A stretch of DNA of 64,000 nucleotides from JAHEME01 sp034435035 (GTDB lineage: Bacteria > Chloroflexota > Anaerolineae > Aggregatilineales > UBA3940). Shown one piece after another: positions 8,174 to 16,114 of this stretch. The notes beneath the pieces are model-generated. The model did no database searches and was not told the DNA's origin. It saw nothing but the letters and a program-made list of their open reading frames with translations. Numbering within the stretch: the stretch's first letter is position 1; each line of letters starts with the position of its first letter. Location of the stretch: positions 109,801 to 173,800 of the forward strand of contig DAOTXW010000009.1 of the NCBI GenBank assembly GCA_034435035.1, given 5' to 3'. Both the position numbers and the translations under genes were made by a program.

Positions 8174-8755
8174 TCAGTCCACCGTGATCAACATCTTGAT
8201 TGACTCGAAGGTTGCCGGGCCTATCCCCTGCACATTCTGGATCGCCTCAATGGCGGGAAATGGTCCGTTGGCCTCGCGGTAGGCAATAATGCGCTCCGCG
8301 ATGGCAGGGCCGATGCCGGGCAGGCTTTCCAGCTCGGACTGGGTGGCTGTGTTGATGTTGATCGGGCCAGCGGGTGGGCTGCTGCCGCCGGAAGAAGCGG
8401 CAGGAGGGAGCGCCGTGGGATCCTCACCCTGATGAGGGATGTAGACCTGCTCGCCGCTGCTCAACGGCGCTGCCAGATTGATCCGGTCGAGGTCGGCATC
8501 AGGGGCCGGGCCACCGGCGGCCTGAAGCGCATCCCTGACAATCGCGCCAGCCGGCAGCTCATACACGTCCGGGGCTGCCACCGCTCCACTGACATACACC
8601 CGCATCGGCCCCGGCGTGGAAGTAGGAGCAGGTGGCTCAATCACCACAGGGGCAGGCTCCCGCCAGCGCAAAAGAAGCGTGACCGCACTGGCGACGATCA
8701 ACAGCCCGATGGTGGTCAGCACTGCGGTGCGATGCTGTTCAAGCCATTGATTCAC
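8174..8755 (-). CDS. comEA: ComEA-like helix-hairpin-helix DNA-binding protein
   Basis: 193 residues. Start GTG at 8755 follows GGAGG at eight-base spacing. One N-terminal membrane helix (about 11-29) is followed by a Pro-rich linker, an SLBB/soluble-ligand-binding-type domain (MRVYVSGAVAAPDVYELPAG, about 51-110), a second linker and a C-terminal double helix-hairpin-helix (ININTATQSELESLPGIGPA, about 133 onward). This is the usual architecture of the membrane-anchored DNA receptor in natural transformation. No comEC/comF gene is next to it here, so a role in DNA uptake is inferred from the family only. Confidence 0.9.
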   Translation of the reverse strand: MNQWLEQHRTAVLTTIGLLIVASAVTLLLRWREPAPVVIEPPAPTSTPGPMRVYVSGAVAAPDVYELPAGAIVRDALQAAGGPAPDADLDRINLAAPLSSGEQVYIPHQGEDPTALPPAASSGGSSPPAGPININTATQSELESLPGIGPAIAERIIAYREANGPFPAIEAIQNVQGIGPATFESIKMLITVD

Positions 8756-8861
8756 GGCTGCTGCCTCCGCGGAGGGTCAGACCTGTGCGGTCATCATGAT
8801 AATGCAAACGGGCAACGCGAACAATCGCGGGCGGGGACACGATGATCTGCCCGTCGGCCAG

Positions 8862-8870
8862 TGCTACAAT
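8862..8870 (+). promoter_or_regulatory. Extended -10 of tsaE
   Basis: TGCTACAAT, an extended -10 element, ends nine bases before the ATG at 8880. The predicted transcript start falls on or next to the start codon, and no Shine-Dalgarno sequence is present, so tsaE is probably translated from a leaderless mRNA. Confidence 0.6.
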
Positions 8871-8879
8871 TGCTGTGCT

Positions 8880-9377
8880 ATGAGCACGCCGCTCTCGACG
8901 AATCTGCTGCCATCATGGGAAATCACCACCGCCAGCCCGGCTGAGACTGAGACGCTGGGCAGGCGATTGGGGTCGCTGCTGCGGGCAGGCGACATAGTGA
9001 GCCTGTATGGCGACCTGGGGGCTGGCAAGACCTGCCTGACCCGCGGGCTGGCTGCCGGGTGGGGTGCCAGTGAGGCCGCAACCAGCCCGACCTTCACGCT
9101 GGTTAATGAGTATCACCGGGGGGATGGCACCTACTTCTACCATGCCGACTGTTATCGCCTCGACAGCGCCGCCGACGCGATCTCGGCGGGTCTGACCGAT
9201 CTGCTTGACACACGGGATGGCGTGCTGGTGATTGAATGGTCGGATCGAATCGCCGGGCTGCTGCCGCCGGAGCGGCTCGATATCACCCTTCGCGATACAG
9301 GCGGGGACAGCCGCATCCTGGTATTTACCCCGGCTGGAGCGCGTGCGGAATCACTGGTCGCTGCGCTCTTTGGCTGA
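8880..9377 (+). CDS. tsaE: tRNA t6A biosynthesis ATPase TsaE
   Basis: 165 residues, typical length. The P-loop GDLGAGKT (44-51), the SPTFTLVNEY segment, ADCYRLDS and VIEWSDRI are family hallmarks. TsaE is the ATPase of the TsaBDE complex that makes threonylcarbamoyladenosine at position 37 of ANN-decoding tRNAs. I choose ATG 8880, which begins MSTPLST, because an extended -10 lies directly before it; an in-frame ATG at 8796 would sit upstream of that promoter. It is convergent with wecB, leaving a 7-bp gap. Confidence 0.95.
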   Translation: MSTPLSTNLLPSWEITTASPAETETLGRRLGSLLRAGDIVSLYGDLGAGKTCLTRGLAAGWGASEAATSPTFTLVNEYHRGDGTYFYHADCYRLDSAADAISAGLTDLLDTRDGVLVIEWSDRIAGLLPPERLDITLRDTGGDSRILVFTPAGARAESLVAALFG

Positions 9378-9384
9378 ACCGAAG

Positions 9385-10494
9385 CTAGCTGGCAAGGGCC
9401 GCCAAGAGGGTATCGGCAATGCGGGCCGCAGCATGGCCGTCGCCGTATGGTGACACCGCATTGGCCATGGCGGCATAGGCGGCAGGATTGGTGAGCAGCT
9501 CGCGGGCTGCAGCCACAATAGTTGCTGTGTCAGTGCCTACCAGCCTGGCCGTGCCCGCCTCCACGGCCTCAGGGCGCTCCGTGGTGCGCCGCATGACCAG
9601 GACCGGTTTGCCCAGCGCCGGCGCTTCCTCCTGAATGCCGCCTGAATCGGTGAGCACCAGGGTAGAACGGACCATCAGATGCGCCGCAGCCGGGTAAGGG
9701 ATCGGCTCGATCAGATGGATGCGGTCCAGCCCTCCCAGGATGCGCTGCACCGGGGCCTGGACATTGGGGTTCAGATGCACCGGATAGATCAGCCGGACAT
9801 CCGGGGTATCGGCTACGATCTGGCGCAGCGCTGTACAGATTGCCTCGAAGTCTGGCCCGAAGCTCTCGCGCCGGTGAGCCGTCACCAGAATCAGGCGCTC
9901 GCCCGGTCTGTCCAGCGGCACCCCCAGATCGAGGTGATAGGGCTGGGCCACCGTCCACTGCAACGCATCAATGACTGTGTTACCTGTCACAACGATCGAG
10001 TCATCGGCTACGCCCTCACGCAGCAACGCCTTCCGAGCGGTCTCCGTCGGGGCAAAATGGAAAGTCGCCACCACACCAATCAGGTGGCGGTTCACTTCTT
10101 CAGGAAACGGGCTGTAGATATCGCGCGTGCGGAGGCCAGCTTCAACATGACCGACCGGGATCCGCTGGTAGAATGCGCCCAGCGCAGAGGTCATGGCGGT
10201 AGTCGTATCTCCCTGCACCAGCACAACATCAGGGTTGACTTCAGCCAGCACGCGTGCAACCCCCTCCAGGGCGCGCGCTGTCAGGCCCGCCAGGGTCTGA
10301 TCCGGCTGCATCAGGTCCAGATCATAGTCTGGTGTGATCTGGAACCACTCCAGGACCTGATCCAGCATCTGACGGTGCTGCGCCGTCACACAGGTGACGA
10401 CTTCAACGCCCGGGCGTCCGGCCAGTTCCCGGACTAAGGGGGCCATCTTGATTGCTTCGGGGCGAGTGCCAAAGATCAGCAGGATGCGGGGCAT
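9385..10494 (-). CDS. wecB: UDP-N-acetylglucosamine 2-epimerase (non-hydrolysing)
   Basis: 369 residues, normal for the family. It begins PRILLIFGTRPEAIKMAPL, and shows VLVQGDTTTAM, GHVEAGLRTRD, PFPEEVNRHL, VTAHRRESFG and LTDSGGIQEEAPALGKPVLVMR, the conserved blocks of this GT-B-fold enzyme. It interconverts UDP-GlcNAc and UDP-ManNAc for cell-surface polysaccharides. ATG 10494 is preceded by GGAG at six bases, and a good promoter lies at 10525-10553. A GT4 glycosyltransferase gene 0.8 kb away supports a role in surface glycan synthesis. Confidence 0.96.
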   Translation of the reverse strand: MPRILLIFGTRPEAIKMAPLVRELAGRPGVEVVTCVTAQHRQMLDQVLEWFQITPDYDLDLMQPDQTLAGLTARALEGVARVLAEVNPDVVLVQGDTTTAMTSALGAFYQRIPVGHVEAGLRTRDIYSPFPEEVNRHLIGVVATFHFAPTETARKALLREGVADDSIVVTGNTVIDALQWTVAQPYHLDLGVPLDRPGERLILVTAHRRESFGPDFEAICTALRQIVADTPDVRLIYPVHLNPNVQAPVQRILGGLDRIHLIEPIPYPAAAHLMVRSTLVLTDSGGIQEEAPALGKPVLVMRRTTERPEAVEAGTARLVGTDTATIVAAARELLTNPAAYAAMANAVSPYGDGHAAARIADTLLAALAS

Positions 10495-10524
10495 AGCTGC
10501 TCCAGTACGACGGCTTGACGCGCA

Positions 10525-10553
10525 ATTGTGACGAGCGGCCTGGTGATTGTCAA
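10525..10553 (-). promoter_or_regulatory. wecB promoter
   Basis: On the minus strand TTGACA (10553-10548) and CACAAT (10530-10525) are separated by 17 bp. The predicted transcript starts about 25 nt before the wecB ATG. Confidence 0.65.
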
Positions 10554-10656
10554 CAGGCAGGCGCCGCGGTGACGCTCCGAACCATGCCCCGGCTGCTTGG
10601 CTGCTGCTGGAACCAACGCCAGTCCATGATGTTGGATACTCGTCTGACTGTACAGC

Positions 10657-10685
10657 TTGGCGTTTTACAGATTGCTACCTACAAT
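10657..10685 (+). promoter_or_regulatory. Promoter of the membrane protein / GT4 unit
   Basis: TTGGCG (10657-10662) and TACAAT (10680-10685) are separated by 17 bp, leaving a leader of about 25-30 nt before the start codons at 10717/10723. Confidence 0.55.
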
Positions 10686-10716
10686 ACCCGCACCATCTTC
10701 TGACTCGATTGGCTGA

Positions 10717-11271
10717 GTGCCTATGAACAGCGTGCGAACAGGCGCTTCGATTGCAGGAATGGGCCTTCTCCTGACAGGCGGATGGCTGGTTGCACGCGCT
10801 GTTGGACTGCCGCTGGTAGGCCTGGATCGTCTGTGGCCGGCTGCACTGATCCTGACAGGGCTGACGCTGTGGGTTCAGCATCTGCTGGGGGAAGGCGGGC
10901 GCGGCGGGCTGGCCTTTACCGGGACGCTAATGCTGCTGGCGGGCAGCTTTGTGTGTCTTTTTACCTTTCAGGTTGGGCGCCTTACCTGGACCGATCTGAC
11001 CCGCTACTGGCCGGTATTCCCACTGATCGGCAGCGCTGCCTTCATCATGCTTTACCTGGTTGAAGATATGAGCAATGCCGATCTTCTGAAACCTGCCTAC
11101 CTGCTGGGTGGGCTGGGCCTGCTGCTGCTGCCGTTTACTCTGGGCGTGCTGGGCGGCCCGGCCTTCAGCCAGATGGCCCGTTTATGGCCGCTGCTATTGA
11201 TCCCGTTTGCACTGCTTGGCTTCCTCTGGCTGCGATCCCGCGGACACAGCGGAAGACCCGGCTCAGGTTGA
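10717..11271 (+). CDS. Membrane protein with LiaI/LiaF-like hydrophobic region
   Basis: 184 residues from GTG 10717, or 182 from ATG 10723; neither has a clear Shine-Dalgarno sequence. Six hydrophobic segments are arranged as three pairs, each resembling the GhxLLLhGhhhLhxxLGhhxhxxLWPhhLIhhGhhLL pattern of LiaI/LiaF/DUF5668-type proteins. The repeats suggest internal duplication. No soluble domain is present. It lies 10 bp before the GT4 gene and probably shares its promoter. Function unknown; the family link is by pattern only. Confidence 0.7.
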   Translation: MPMNSVRTGASIAGMGLLLTGGWLVARAVGLPLVGLDRLWPAALILTGLTLWVQHLLGEGGRGGLAFTGTLMLLAGSFVCLFTFQVGRLTWTDLTRYWPVFPLIGSAAFIMLYLVEDMSNADLLKPAYLLGGLGLLLLPFTLGVLGGPAFSQMARLWPLLLIPFALLGFLWLRSRGHSGRPGSG

Positions 11272-11281
11272 CCCATACCGC

Positions 11282-12397
11282 ATGCTCATTGCTATTGACG
11301 CCAGCCGCGCGACCGTTGCCCAGCGCACCGGAACTGAAGGGTACAGCCTACAAATCATCCGAAGCCTGATTGCCTGCGGGCCGCAGCACCGGTTTCGCCT
11401 GTACTTCCGTGATGAACCGCCGGCGGACATGCTGCCTGCATCCGATCGCGTTGAGGTTCGGGTCGTTCATCGTGCGCGTCTGTGGACTCACCTGGGGCTG
11501 GGGCCAGCAGTCCGGCGCGACCCGCCCGATGTTCTATTTGTGCCCTCTCATGTTATTCCCTGGCCCTCTGTCGAGCCAGTCCCGGCGGTGGTGACCGCTC
11601 ATGACCTGGGCTATCTGCACTACCCGGAGAAGCATCCCGTTGGCGAGCGTCTGTACCTGGACTGGTCAACACGACACAGCGCCCGGACTGCCCGCCGAGT
11701 GATTGCTGTTTCCAGGGCGACCGCGCATGATCTGATCACCCTCAACGGAGTTCCCATGGGGAAGATCCGGGTGGTGCACTCCGGTGTTGACAGTCTGCTT
11801 AAGCCGGTAGACAATCCTGCCCAAGTCGCTGCGCTGTGCGGGCGTCTGGGAATCAATGGACCCTATGTCCTGCATGTCGGGCGCGTGCAGCCCCGCAAGA
11901 ATCTGGCACGGCTGGTTGAGGCTTTCGCTCAGATCAGGGACTGCGTCAAGGATCTGGTTCTGGTGCTTGCCGGCCGCGAGGTATGGGGGCGGCGCCGTCT
12001 GCTGGAGCGCATCCGGGAGCTGGGCCTGGCCGACAGGGTGATCATGCCGGGCTATGTCGCCGAATCCGATCTGGCCGCGCTGTACAGCGGCGCGCGAGTC
12101 TATGCGTTTCCGTCCCTGTACGAAGGCTTTGGCTTTCCGGCACTGGAGGCGATGGCCTGTGGAACGCCGGTGGTGTGCTCCAATACGGCATCTCTGCCTG
12201 AGCTGGTTGGTGATGCGGCACTGACGGTGGCGCCGACTGATGTTGACGCGCTGGCCGGGGCGCTCCAGCGGCTGCTGCTGGATGAAAGCCTCCGGCAGAC
12301 GATGATTGCACGAGGGCTGGAGCGTGCCCGGCTGTTCAGCTGGGAAAGCTGCGCCCGCATGACGATGGACGTACTGACCGAAGCTGCAGGCATCTGA
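11282..12397 (+). CDS. Glycosyltransferase family 4
   Basis: 371 residues. ATG 11282 begins MLIAIDASRA; an earlier ATG at 11207 would overlap the preceding gene by 65 bases. The N-terminal acceptor domain contains TEGYSLQIIRSL and VVTAHDLGYLHYP. The C-terminal GT-B domain shows YVLHVGRVQPRKNLARLVEAF, VIMPGYV and the nucleotide-sugar site YEGFGFPALEAMACGTPVVCS (E-x7-E). It is a retaining glycosyltransferase likely acting on lipid-linked or surface glycans. The neighbouring wecB gene, though divergently read, fits the same pathway. Confidence 0.93.
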   Translation: MLIAIDASRATVAQRTGTEGYSLQIIRSLIACGPQHRFRLYFRDEPPADMLPASDRVEVRVVHRARLWTHLGLGPAVRRDPPDVLFVPSHVIPWPSVEPVPAVVTAHDLGYLHYPEKHPVGERLYLDWSTRHSARTARRVIAVSRATAHDLITLNGVPMGKIRVVHSGVDSLLKPVDNPAQVAALCGRLGINGPYVLHVGRVQPRKNLARLVEAFAQIRDCVKDLVLVLAGREVWGRRRLLERIRELGLADRVIMPGYVAESDLAALYSGARVYAFPSLYEGFGFPALEAMACGTPVVCSNTASLPELVGDAALTVAPTDVDALAGALQRLLLDESLRQTMIARGLERARLFSWESCARMTMDVLTEAAGI

Positions 12398-12438
12398 GCA
12401 GCAATTCGAGCTGGCTAGATCATACAGGAGGTATCGCT

Positions 12439-12879
12439 GTGAATGGCATCTGCTACGTTCCTTTCTGGCGGGCTGGCGGCTGGAATGATATCACCTACCG
12501 CACTCAACTGTTCATCGCGCCCTTGAGCCAGGGCCCGGTGCGGCTGGGCATTTTCTTCTTCGAGAACGGTGGGAGCCCATGGGCAAACAGGTCGTTTGAC
12601 ATTGAGATCGACCAGACGGTGCGTCAGGTGACCACCAACCGTGATGGGATGTTAGATGTCCAGATCGGCCCGAACCAGATGGTGCGGATCGAGATTAACG
12701 TCCTGGATCATGAATATGGAACAGCGGAAATCCATCTGCTTTCCGGCAGTGAGCCGGTGCCGGTCCTGGTGCGCGGCGAGTTGGAGACTTTTGCCAAAGA
12801 AGCAAGCGGCTTTGAGATGAGCACCTCTGAGATCACCGTGACCGGTGCGCTACCGGAGGTCCTCGAACCGGGGCGCTGA
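12439..12879 (+). CDS. Conserved-looking protein of unknown function
   Basis: 146 residues. GTG 12439 is clearly the start, with AGGAGGT seven bases upstream. There is no signal peptide or membrane helix. The composition, with alternating hydrophobic residues, suggests a mainly beta-strand fold. Motifs visible are FWRAGGWNDITYRTQLFIAPL and FFFENGGSPW near the N-terminus. I do not recognise a family. It follows the glycosyltransferase by 41 bp and is closed by a strong stem-loop, so it probably is the last gene of that unit. Confidence 0.7.
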   Translation: MNGICYVPFWRAGGWNDITYRTQLFIAPLSQGPVRLGIFFFENGGSPWANRSFDIEIDQTVRQVTTNRDGMLDVQIGPNQMVRIEINVLDHEYGTAEIHLLSGSEPVPVLVRGELETFAKEASGFEMSTSEITVTGALPEVLEPGR

Positions 12880-12901
12880 TCGCTGCTATAAGCCATCAGC
12901 C

Positions 12902-12940
12902 GCAAAAGGCAGCGGGGCGCCGTATCCCGCTGCCTTTTGC
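12902..12940 (+). terminator. Strong stem-loop after the GT4 unit
   Basis: GCAAAAGGCAGCGGG (12902-12916) and CCCGCTGCCTTTTGC (12926-12940) form a perfect 15-bp inverted repeat with a 9-nt loop. The A-tract/T-tract built into the stem gives U residues at the 3' end of the hairpin. Confidence 0.75.
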
Positions 12941-12964
12941 CCGCTTATCAGGATGCCGGTCAGG

Positions 12965-12993
12965 TTGGCCGCTCACCTGTGCTGACGTATAAT
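12965..12993 (+). promoter_or_regulatory. Promoter of the adenylate cyclase gene
   Basis: TTGGCC (12965-12970) and TATAAT (12988-12993) are 17 bp apart, directly after the stem-loop of the previous unit. This fixes the cyclase start downstream of about 13000. Confidence 0.65.
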
Positions 12994-13047
12994 ACCGGCG
13001 CGAGTACGCTCATGGGAGATGCCCCACCCAGGGGAGAGTGCGAAGCG

Positions 13048-14793
13048 ATGACCAATGTAACCCCGTCAGCCATGTCGCTAAGCGAAGAGCTGGAGTACGC
13101 GCAGAAGCTGACCAACGACCTGCGTGACGTCCTCCGGCAGCAGCGTGAGGCGTTGAAGGAGAGCGGTTTCCGCCTGCCGCCCGGGACAACCACGACTCTG
13201 GGTGACATCAGCCTGCGGGTTGAACAGGTAGCCAGGCAGATCGCCGCTCTGGAGCATGAGCGGGATCAATACCGCGCCCTGGCGGATGTAGCGGCGCTGA
13301 TCAACTCGTCGCTCGACCTGACCCAGGTGCTGAACGAAGTGATGGATACCATCATCCAGCTAACGGGGGCGGAGCGCGGCTATCTGATGCTGCGCGACGA
13401 AGTGACCGGCGAGATGGACATGCGGATCGCCCGCAATGTTGACCGCGAAACGGTGGATAGTGCGGCATTTGAGGTTAGCCGGAGCATCGTCAATCAGGTG
13501 GCGGAGACCGGAGAGCCGATCGTCACCACTAATGCCCAGGAGGACGATCGCTTTCAGGATGCGGTTAGCATCGTCAGCTACAACCTTCGCTCGATCCTGT
13601 GCGTGCCACTTAAACTCAAGGGCGAGGTTACCGGCGTCATCTACACCGACAACAAGATACATGCCGGCCTGTTCACCGAAGCCACGCGCGATCTGCTGAT
13701 GGCCTTCACCAATCAGGCCGCTGTTGCAATTGAGAACGCCCGTCTGTTCGCGCGCGTCACTGCCACACTTGAGGCGATTAGCGAGATGAAGAATCTGCAG
13801 GACAACATCTTCGCATCTATCGCCTCCGGCGTGATCACCACTGATGTGACGGATCACATCACACTGGTCAACCGGCGTGCTCAGCAGATCCTGGATCTGG
13901 AGAACGAGGAGCAGATCGTCGGCATGCCCCTGCGGGATGCGCTTCCCCTGCTGGGGCCACGCTTCGATACGATGATCACCCAGGTGCTGGAAGCGGAACA
14001 GCGGCTGACCGGTATAGAGTTCGAGACCAGCCTGGAAAACCGCGGCCAGGTCAACCTCAGTATGAATCTCAGCCCCCTGAAGGATGCTTACGAACATACG
14101 CAGGGGGTCGCTATTGTGTTAGATGACCTGACGGAGATCAAACGGCGCGAGGCGCAGATCGCCGGTGTGCGGCGCTATCTACCCACGGAAGTCGTAGATG
14201 GCATCCGCAGTGCGGAAGAACTCAAGCTGGGCGGAACACGCCAGATCATCTCAATCCTGTTTGCCGATATCCGCGGCTTCTCGACCTTCAGCGAGAAGCA
14301 AGACCCTGAGCGCCTGGTCGAGATCATCAACATCTACATGACGATGGCCTCAGACGCCATCCACCATCAGCAGGGTGTTATCGATAAGTTTATGGGCGAT
14401 GCGGTCATGGCGCTGTACAACACCTCCCTGCGCCCGCAGCAGGATCATGCACTGCGGGCCGTGCGATCCGCAGCCGCGATGATGGCTGACATTCGCGCTT
14501 ACCACGAGACAGTCCCTGCCGCTGATCGCCTCCAGTTTGGTGTTGGCATTCACACCGGCGAGGCCGTGGTGGGTAACGTCGGCAGCCCTGAAAGGCTTGA
14601 TTATACGGCCATGGGGGACAGCGTGAACCTGGCCAAGCGTCTGCAGGAAGTTGCCAAGCCAATGCAGGTGCTGATCAGTGACGCCACCTATGCGGCCGTG
14701 CGGGATTATGTTGAGGTGAACGAGCTGGAGCCCATCCAGGTCAAAGGCCGCACCCAGTTCACTCAGGTTTACGAACTGGTTCGGGTCAGCTAG
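13048..14793 (+). CDS. Adenylate/guanylate cyclase with GAF and PAS domains
   Basis: 581 residues. ATG 13048 lies after the promoter and follows AGGGGAGAG at nine bases; ATG 13012 is a possible alternative. Order: coiled coil (about 10-80), GAF domain (about 85-230), PAS-like domain (about 240-370), and a class III cyclase domain (about 385-575). Catalytic metal sites are seen in FADIRGFSTFS and KFMGDAVMALYN, and the purine region in LDYTAMGDSVNLAKRL. The product is probably cAMP. No membrane segment is present, so it senses a cytoplasmic signal. It is monocistronic. A phosphatase with a cyclic-nucleotide-binding domain is encoded about 18 kb away. Confidence 0.92.
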   Translation: MTNVTPSAMSLSEELEYAQKLTNDLRDVLRQQREALKESGFRLPPGTTTTLGDISLRVEQVARQIAALEHERDQYRALADVAALINSSLDLTQVLNEVMDTIIQLTGAERGYLMLRDEVTGEMDMRIARNVDRETVDSAAFEVSRSIVNQVAETGEPIVTTNAQEDDRFQDAVSIVSYNLRSILCVPLKLKGEVTGVIYTDNKIHAGLFTEATRDLLMAFTNQAAVAIENARLFARVTATLEAISEMKNLQDNIFASIASGVITTDVTDHITLVNRRAQQILDLENEEQIVGMPLRDALPLLGPRFDTMITQVLEAEQRLTGIEFETSLENRGQVNLSMNLSPLKDAYEHTQGVAIVLDDLTEIKRREAQIAGVRRYLPTEVVDGIRSAEELKLGGTRQIISILFADIRGFSTFSEKQDPERLVEIINIYMTMASDAIHHQQGVIDKFMGDAVMALYNTSLRPQQDHALRAVRSAAAMMADIRAYHETVPAADRLQFGVGIHTGEAVVGNVGSPERLDYTAMGDSVNLAKRLQEVAKPMQVLISDATYAAVRDYVEVNELEPIQVKGRTQFTQVYELVRVS

Positions 14794-14814
14794 CGGCGGC
14801 ATGCCGCTGCCTGA

Positions 14815-15960
14815 TTACGGGCCGCTCCGGCTGTCGTTCAGCTGAAGAAAATCATACGGGTTCTGAGGGCTGTCGCCGTCCCGTATCTCAAAGTGCAGGT
14901 GAATGCCGGTCGCGTTCCCGCTCATGCCCATCTGGCCGATGTACTGTCCCCGGGAGACCTGATCCCCGCATCCTACAAATCGCTCTGACAGGTGGCCGTA
15001 GTAGGTCGTCCAACCGGCTCCATGGTCGAGGATCACCAACTCACCGTAGCCATCCCGGTGCCATCCAGCGAATACCACGACCCCGGTTTCGGCAGCATAG
15101 ACGGGAGTGCCATAGTCGGCAGCCATATCCACACCGGGATGCCAGTTTGCAAATCCATTGGTCAGCCGGTAGGGTACCGATCCCAGAGGATTGAGGTACT
15201 GGCCCGATCCGCCGGTGCCGACATACCGGGCGCGGCATGATCCGGGATGGATGGAGCCTTCGGGATTCGCCGATCCGCTCTGAGTTCCGGTACGGATCGG
15301 CGCCCGCCAGGAGATGTACTCCCGGCGCCCTCCCGGCACGACGATCCGCAGGCCAGACGGCGGCACGAAGGTGCTGTCGTAAGATGACAGCTGGTTGAAA
15401 TCCGAGTACAGAATGTCGCCGGGAGCCACCCCATAGGCCGCTGCGATTTCCGCGATGGTTTGCTCCCCATCTGCGAGGTGATAGACGCCGTTCACCGGCA
15501 GGATGTAGAGTTCCACACCGACCAGCAGCAGGTTGATATTATCCTGTAGAGTCTCGGTATTGGCCCAGAAGATGGTGTTGGGGTGAACGCCGAACTTCTC
15601 GGCAATGGCGAAGAGGCTGTCACCCGGCTGCACGGTGTACTTGATGACATGCTGCCGGGCCGCCGCCGGGAAGCCATCTGCAGCCAGCGCCACGCCGGTA
15701 TCCCGCGCAGGCGCATCGCCAGGGCCGTCTGCGGGCTGGCTGCCCGGTAAAGCGTCGATCGCGACGGGGGGGGCGACGGTCGGCCTGGCGAGGTCTTCGC
15801 GCAGCCGCTCCAGGATGTCCTGACCTGTCACAAAGCCCAGCGCCTCATCTCCCCACAGGATCGTCAGACCAAGCAGGGCGCCCATGACAATGGTCATGAT
15901 CAGCAGCCGGGAGACAGGGCGGGGTCGCCGTCTTTGCATGTGATATCCAAATGAGGCCAT
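14815..15960 (-). CDS. LysM / M23 peptidase (peptidoglycan hydrolase), membrane-anchored
   Basis: 381 residues from ATG 15960; ATG 15939 is also possible, both lying downstream of the promoter at 15986-16014. A basic N-terminus and one membrane helix (about 18-40) are followed by a Pro/Ala linker, a canonical LysM repeat (IKYTVQPGDSLFAIAEKFGV, about 106-150), a second LysM-like repeat, and an M23 domain with HPGVDMAADYGTPVYA and HLHFEI providing the zinc ligands. It is expected to cut peptide cross-links of the cell wall outside the membrane. Two cysteines in the linker region (SCRARYV and FVGCGDQV) might form a disulfide. Confidence 0.92.
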   Translation of the reverse strand: MASFGYHMQRRRPRPVSRLLIMTIVMGALLGLTILWGDEALGFVTGQDILERLREDLARPTVAPPVAIDALPGSQPADGPGDAPARDTGVALAADGFPAAARQHVIKYTVQPGDSLFAIAEKFGVHPNTIFWANTETLQDNINLLLVGVELYILPVNGVYHLADGEQTIAEIAAAYGVAPGDILYSDFNQLSSYDSTFVPPSGLRIVVPGGRREYISWRAPIRTGTQSGSANPEGSIHPGSCRARYVGTGGSGQYLNPLGSVPYRLTNGFANWHPGVDMAADYGTPVYAAETGVVVFAGWHRDGYGELVILDHGAGWTTYYGHLSERFVGCGDQVSRGQYIGQMGMSGNATGIHLHFEIRDGDSPQNPYDFLQLNDSRSGP

Positions 15961-15985
15961 CCGGATCGATGTGCGGCCTGTGGGA

Positions 15986-16014
15986 ATCATAGCGACAGCC
16001 AGTACCCCTCGCAA
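15986..16014 (-). promoter_or_regulatory. Promoter of the LysM/M23 peptidase gene
   Basis: On the minus strand TTGCGA (16014-16009) and TATGAT (15991-15986) are separated by 17 bp. It makes in-frame TTG/ATG codons at 16014 and 15990 unlikely as starts. Confidence 0.6.
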
Positions 16015-16069
16015 CCTTGCTGGTCAGCGAACCGCGGCTCCGGAACTCTTTCAGCGGGGCTGCGCACCC

Positions 16070-16078
16070 TGCTATAAT
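16070..16078 (+). promoter_or_regulatory. Extended -10 of the ABC-F gene
   Basis: TGCTATAAT, a perfect extended -10, lies 36 bp before the ABC-F start codon; a weak -35 (TTTCAG, 16049-16054) is 18 bp upstream. Confidence 0.65.
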
Positions 16079-16114
16079 CTCGCGCGCATCACAACATGCA
16101 GGTACAGGCCAACT

